A stretch of 64,000 nt of DNA from JBBSDP01 sp038240605 (lineage in GTDB: Bacteria > Planctomycetota > Phycisphaerae > Tepidisphaerales > Tepidisphaeraceae), in NCBI GenBank assembly GCA_038240605.1, contig JBBSDP010000007.1, forward strand, positions 56,061 to 120,060. The letters are read 5' to 3'. This document shows, one piece after another, positions 59,949 to 64,000 of this stretch (position 1 is its first letter; the number at the start of each line of letters is the position of its first letter). Position numbers and translations under genes: made by a program. Under the pieces are notes generated by a model that saw only the letters and a program-made list of their open reading frames with translations, had not been told where the DNA came from and made no database searches.

Positions 59949-60185
59949 ATGCTAACTCGCAAACAGCTACGGCTGGTCGAAATGATCGAGCGTCGCAACC
60001 GTCACGCGATGCCCACTGTGCAGCGCGATCTGGCTGAGTTCATGGGAATCCGTGGCGACTCGCTTAACAAGTTGTTGAGGCGAACCCGGCGCGCTCTCGA
60101 GGAAAGCGGGCAGACGTTGACCATGCCACCGCGAGGGCGCGTTACGTCTGCCGCACGGTGCACGTCGCTTGCCGCCCGGTCTTGA
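59949..60185 (+). CDS. Small possible HTH protein
   Basis: A 78-residue basic protein with a helix-turn-helix-like pattern in MLTRKQLRLVEMIERRNRHAMPTVQRDLAEFMGI and the following SLNKLLRRTRRALEESG. It resembles the DNA-binding start of LexA-type or other small regulators, but lacks a second domain. The C-terminal 20 residues are Arg/Ser-rich and non-specific. The region is AT-richer and poorly conserved-looking; it may be a relic. Function is a guess. Confidence 0.35.
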   Translation: MLTRKQLRLVEMIERRNRHAMPTVQRDLAEFMGIRGDSLNKLLRRTRRALEESGQTLTMPPRGRVTSAARCTSLAARS

Positions 60186-60215
60186 CACGTTGAATTTCGC
60201 CGGGAGTTTCCGCAA

Positions 60216-60860
60216 ATGTCCCGAACACTCTTGCTGAAAGCAGCGCTCTCGCCTGGGGACATTTGCACGATGACGGCGGCTGTCGAGTCGCTGCACGCAA
60301 CCTACCCCGGCGAATACGTCACGTGTGTCGAAACGTCCTGCGATGCGATCTTCCAGAACAATCCGCACATAACCGTGTCGCCGCAATCCGGCGCGAAGGT
60401 GATTGAACTGCATTACGACCGCCTGCTTCAACGGTGCAACTCAACCCCTTCGAGTTTTCTTGCGGGGTACTGTGACGATCTAGCCGCTCGCCTGGGGATC
60501 CAGCTCGAGCTGACGACGAATCGGCCGCACCTCTACCTGTCCGGCGAGGAAAAGTCCTGGATGAACCAGGTGGAGGAACATTTTACGAAGCGGCCGACAA
60601 AATTCTGGCTCATCAACGCGGGAACCAAACCAGACTTCACGCTCAAGCAGTGGCCTGTCGAGTACTACCAGGAAGTCGTCGATCACTTTCGCGGCACGAT
60701 TCAGTTCGTCCAGATCGGCGCCGCCGAACACGAGCATCCGCCGCTGGAAAACGTGATCAATCTCGTCGGTCAGACCGACACGCGGCAGTTGATCCGGCTT
60801 GCCTACCACGCGCAGGGTGGCCTGGGGTTCCAGCGACCCGGTGCGCTATGCGAGTGGTGA
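60216..60860 (+). pseudogene. Truncated glycosyltransferase-9-like gene
   Basis: The frame encodes SRTLLLKAALSPGDICTMTAAVESLHATYPGEYVTCVET, then FWLINAGTKPDFTLKQWPVEYYQEVVDHFRG and PLENVINLVGQTDTRQLIRLAYHAQGGLG. This is the pattern of ADP-heptose:LPS heptosyltransferase (GT9) proteins, with the nucleotide-sugar domain at the end. Such enzymes are normally about 340 residues, but here the sequence turns into FQRPGALCEW and stops after 214. The missing C-terminal third contains part of the donor site. The loss coincides with the start of the RHS frame, so this is a deletion or recombination junction. Confidence 0.65.
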
Positions 60861-63800
60861 GTCGTATTTTTCCGCCGATGATCTCGTTGTTCCCGGCGGC
60901 GGCCTCTTCGGCCAGTCGCGTGTTTATGGAAGCCAGACCTCGGGCACGGCCAGCCTTCCGGTCGGCAACAACTGGTGGATCAAGTCGGTTCCCTCCATGG
61001 CGGCGGTGGGCAGTTCCCAATTGAAGGTCATCTTCGACCCGCAGCACATCTACTCGTTCCAGCAGTCCGGGTCGTCGGTCAAGCCGTCAAACTATCCCTG
61101 GCAGACCTACGCGCTCATCGAGGACACGGTCGCCCGGACCTACACCTTCAGCCGCTCGTACGGGGAGCGGACCGAATACGCCGTCTTTAACAGTTCGAGC
61201 GCCTCCAGCAATCCGTTGGGCTTCGTCAGCTATACCGATGAACGCAGCATCACGACGACGATCACCAGCCAGACCGGCAGCCAGATCAACGAAGTGCAGC
61301 GAACCTACACGTTGAGCGGGAACGCCATTGTCGATTCGTTGCAATACGCTTACTCGGGCGGTTTGCTGCAATCCGTCACCCATCGCCAGCGAGTCGGCGG
61401 CGGATCGTGGACCTACGTTCTCCGGGCAACCTACGCGTATTACGGCTCGTCCGATCCCAACGGTAATTTGAACGATTTGCAGACTGTCTCGCAGCAGGTC
61501 CCCAACGGCGGCGGCGGGTGGAACACGGTGACGGTCAGCTATTACCGCTACTACGTCAACGGCGCGATGAAGTTGGCGTTTGGTCCGGAGGCATACCGCC
61601 AGGTCTTCAACGCCGGCATCAACATCCTGACCGCCGCTGACGCGACGATCCTTCCCTACGCCGACAACTACTACGAATACACGGCGGGAAAGGTGACGAA
61701 ACAGATCTCGGCGGTCTGCGACAGTTGCGTGGGCGGCGGCAACACCACTGACCTGTTCGCGTACTCGATCAATCCCAGCTTCCCGGGTGTCAGCAGCAAC
61801 TACAACATCTGGTACAGCAAGTGCGCCCAGACGCTGCCGGACAACTCGCGGATCGTGGTGTACTGCAACGCCTTCGGCCTGCCGATGCTCTACGTCAACG
61901 TGGACCCCACCGGCGCCAATATGTGGGGCACCTTTTACCGCTATGATGCAAACGGCCCGGTGATCTGGGAGGCCCAGCCCTCGGCGGTCGCGCTTCCCGC
62001 CAGCCTCTCGTCGGTCGAGGCGTACAACGACCTGCTGAACTACAACGCCGTGAGCGGGACGTATCAATACCTGAACGCCAGCTCAGGGCTCATCAACGTC
62101 ACCCACTATTACGCGAGCACCAACATCGGCCTCGGCCAGGTGCAGTATTACATCTCGGGCCGCGGCGTGATGCAGGGGCAAAGCGGAACCTACGTGGCCA
62201 TCTCGGCCATGACCTACACCTCCAACACGGATGTAAGCGGCAACACGATCTACCCGCTTGCCACGGACGTGCGCTACCCGATCGCCGGCAGCACCAGCAC
62301 GAGTATCACGACGAGCTACAGCTACACGTTCTACAGCGGCACCAACGCGATGCTGAGCCGCACGACGACGCCCCCGATGATCAGCGCCGCGCAGAACGGC
62401 TCAGGGACCTCTTACACGATCGTCGAGCAGTACGACCTCTACGGCAACCTGACCAGCCGGACCGATGAGCGCGGCATCGTCACGCAGTGGACCTATGCCA
62501 GCCTGCTGGGCCTGCCGACGCAGTCGATCCAGAACGTCGCCAGTGCTTACAAGCAGCTGGTCCTCGGCGACAGCCCGGCGGCCTACCTGCGGATGGACGA
62601 GACGTCCGGCGCCACACTGAGCGACATCGCCGGCACGCACAACCTCGCGCTGAGCGGGACCGGCGGCACGGACTACACCCTCAACCAGCCGGGCGCGTTG
62701 TACAACGATCCGGACACGGCTGTGAACTTCAGCGGCAGCTCGACGGGCGGGTACGCGAGCAACTCCGACACCGCCTTCCAGACCACCGCCTTCACCATCG
62801 AGATGTGGGTTTACTGCACCGGCGGCGCCGGCACGCACCGGCGGCCGCAGTCGTTTGCCAACGCGACGCAAACCCGCGGCTGGACCATCGAGGCAGGCAA
62901 CGCCAACAAATGGGTCTTCCTGATGTGGGGCGTCGACACGATCACCGGGCCCTCAATCACGCTGAACCAGTGGACCCACCTCGTCGCGACTTCCTCGCCC
63001 ACCGACGGAACCCGCTTCTACGTCAACGGCGTGCAAGTCTCCTATCACTCGATCTACGCCACACTGCTCAACACGACTTCGCCTTTCACGATCGGCGCTC
63101 AGAACGCGACCGGCACGCCCCAATTTCAGTTCCCCGGCAAGATCGACGAGGCGGCGTTCTACACCCATGTGCTGACGCCGGACCAGGTCATCGCCCATTA
63201 CAACGTGGGCCGGCTCGGACAGCCGGGCGTGTACGTCACCAGCGACATGACCTACGATTCCCGGGGACGCATCACCCAATCGCTGGGGCCGCAGCACACC
63301 GTGGTCCTCACCGGCACGGCGACCGCCGTACGGCGGGCGAACTATTACGTCTACAACCAATCCGTCCTGCCCACCTCGGGAACCTGGGCCACCGATCAGA
63401 ACTGGGTCGGCAGCGGCTACGCCACCGGCGCGAGCCCCAGTTACACGTTCAGCCTCGTCGATCCCGTCTCGATTACCAATAGCGACAAGGATGGCCGAAC
63501 CACCGACCAGATCACGAGCAAGCGAACGACCGGCTCCGGCGCCCTGTCTCCGACCGACACCTTCGCTCAGACCGACTGGCAGACCTGGAGCAGCACGCAA
63601 TACAACAATCAACACCAGACGATCTCCAGCCGAACCTACTTCCTGATCCCCTCGTCCGGCACGGGCACCGTGGGGACAAACTTCGGTGAGACCGATTACG
63701 GCTACGATTCCCTGGAACGTCAGAACCGCGTCGTCGCCCCCGGCGGCACGATCACCCGCACCGTCTGGACCACCCCGCAGCGCGTGGCATCGGTGTGGGT

Positions 63801-64000
63801 CGGCACCGACGACACGGGAGCGACGGACGCCAACCCCGCTGGCGCCGGCTCGCCCAACAACATGGTGATCGTCACCGCCAACGTCTACGACAGCGCAGCC
63901 GACGGAGATGGCAACCTCAGCCAGGTCACCCAGTACGCCTCCGCCACCGACACCCGCGTCACCACCTACGGCTATGACTTCCGCAACCGGCGAATCAGCC
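60817..64000 (+). CDS. RHS-repeat protein with LamG insert, 5'-truncated, runs off the window
   Basis: A frame open from 60793 to the window end (over 1,060 codons) reads VAWGSSDPVRYASGE near its start, a typical RHS leader phrase, then YD-type repeats (YDLYGNLTSRTDERG, TYDSRGRITQSLGPQ, YGYDSLERQNRVVAPGG and TYGYDFRNRR). A LamG/concanavalin-like domain lies at about 62545-63215 (SPAAYLRMDETSGATLSD, TIEMWVYC, HLVATS, GTRFYVNGVQV, GKIDEAAFYTHVLTPDQ). RHS proteins are large secreted or toxin-delivery shells. No signal peptide or good start is present: it begins with a TTG at 60799 or GTG at 60817 inside the truncated GT9 sequence. Fragment or chimera. Confidence 0.75.
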   Translation, partial: MAWGSSDPVRYASGESYFSADDLVVPGGGLFGQSRVYGSQTSGTASLPVGNNWWIKSVPSMAAVGSSQLKVIFDPQHIYSFQQSGSSVKPSNYPWQTYALIEDTVARTYTFSRSYGERTEYAVFNSSSASSNPLGFVSYTDERSITTTITSQTGSQINEVQRTYTLSGNAIVDSLQYAYSGGLLQSVTHRQRVGGGSWTYVLRATYAYYGSSDPNGNLNDLQTVSQQVPNGGGGWNTVTVSYYRYYVNGAMKLAFGPEAYRQVFNAGINILTAADATILPYADNYYEYTAGKVTKQISAVCDSCVGGGNTTDLFAYSINPSFPGVSSNYNIWYSKCAQTLPDNSRIVVYCNAFGLPMLYVNVDPTGANMWGTFYRYDANGPVIWEAQPSAVALPASLSSVEAYNDLLNYNAVSGTYQYLNASSGLINVTHYYASTNIGLGQVQYYISGRGVMQGQSGTYVAISAMTYTSNTDVSGNTIYPLATDVRYPIAGSTSTSITTSYSYTFYSGTNAMLSRTTTPPMISAAQNGSGTSYTIVEQYDLYGNLTSRTDERGIVTQWTYASLLGLPTQSIQNVASAYKQLVLGDSPAAYLRMDETSGATLSDIAGTHNLALSGTGGTDYTLNQPGALYNDPDTAVNFSGSSTGGYASNSDTAFQTTAFTIEMWVYCTGGAGTHRRPQSFANATQTRGWTIEAGNANKWVFLMWGVDTITGPSITLNQWTHLVATSSPTDGTRFYVNGVQVSYHSIYATLLNTTSPFTIGAQNATGTPQFQFPGKIDEAAFYTHVLTPDQVIAHYNVGRLGQPGVYVTSDMTYDSRGRITQSLGPQHTVVLTGTATAVRRANYYVYNQSVLPTSGTWATDQNWVGSGYATGASPSYTFSLVDPVSITNSDKDGRTTDQITSKRTTGSGALSPTDTFAQTDWQTWSSTQYNNQHQTISSRTYFLIPSSGTGTVGTNFGETDYGYDSLERQNRVVAPGGTITRTVWTTPQRVASVWVGTDDTGATDANPAGAGSPNNMVIVTANVYDSAADGDGNLSQVTQYASATDTRVTTYGYDFRNRRIS

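Noticed and set aside
1..64000. CRISPR array or phage integrase search
   Set aside because: No regularly spaced repeats and no integrase- or recombinase-like protein were seen in the window.

Overview
The window is 64 kb of high-GC bacterial chromosome. It most resembles a planctomycete of the Phycisphaerae type. This placement is inferred from a six-gene alternative complex III operon fused to a caa3 oxidase operon, a PEP-CTERM sorting signal, a DUF4838 glycoside-hydrolase-like protein, a large RHS protein with a LamG insert, and many small toxin-antitoxin pairs. No rRNA or marker gene in the window proves it.

Layout. 1-11.4 kb holds mixed housekeeping genes: a YggX-like protein, 2-oxoacid:ferredoxin oxidoreductase (korBA), an aldehyde dehydrogenase, a YceH-family protein, carA, a DUF433/DUF5615 toxin-antitoxin pair whose toxin is frameshifted, and the molybdenum-cofactor genes moaB and mobA around a lipoprotein gene. 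11.6-26.7 kb is one long plus-strand respiratory operon: actABCDEF (quinol:electron-acceptor oxidoreductase), a small anchored protein, a Sco copper chaperone, and coxB-A-C-D plus a second subunit-III-like protein. Electrons would pass from quinol through complex III to an A2-type caa3 oxidase. 26.7-30.8 kb holds an acyl-CoA dehydrogenase, dodecin, tmRNA with its terminator, a zeta-like toxin-antitoxin pair and a PEP-CTERM remnant. 31-35.6 kb is a plus-strand carbohydrate operon: a hexulose-phosphate synthase/keto-gulonate-phosphate decarboxylase homologue, a zinc dehydrogenase, an SDR and a DUF4838 protein.

35.6-41.1 kb (minus strand) is a complete retron-type defence locus: an ARM/HEAT-like protein, a winged-helix SWIM zinc-finger protein, an msr-msd RNA with a 23-bp perfect hairpin and bulged a1/a2 repeats, and a retron reverse transcriptase. 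The gene set matches what is called retron type XIII. This is the strongest accessory system here, and its RT has an unusual N-terminal membrane segment.

41.2-49.0 kb (minus strand) has fdhD and a full SUF iron-sulfur operon (sufA, sufB, sufC, sufD, a SufS-SufE fusion, sufT). A hicAB toxin-antitoxin pair sits between sufB and sufC. 49.2-54.1 kb has a solitary atpG, tRNA-Ala(UGC), an 848-residue protein with an E2/UBC-like domain that lacks the catalytic cysteine, a DedA protein and an Rrf2 regulator. 54.3-59.0 kb is a four-gene operon of TPR and membrane proteins. From 59.2 kb the sequence looks accessory and eroded: a probably frameshifted gene, a small possible HTH protein, a truncated glycosyltransferase-9-like gene and, abutting it, a 5'-truncated RHS/LamG gene that runs off the end.
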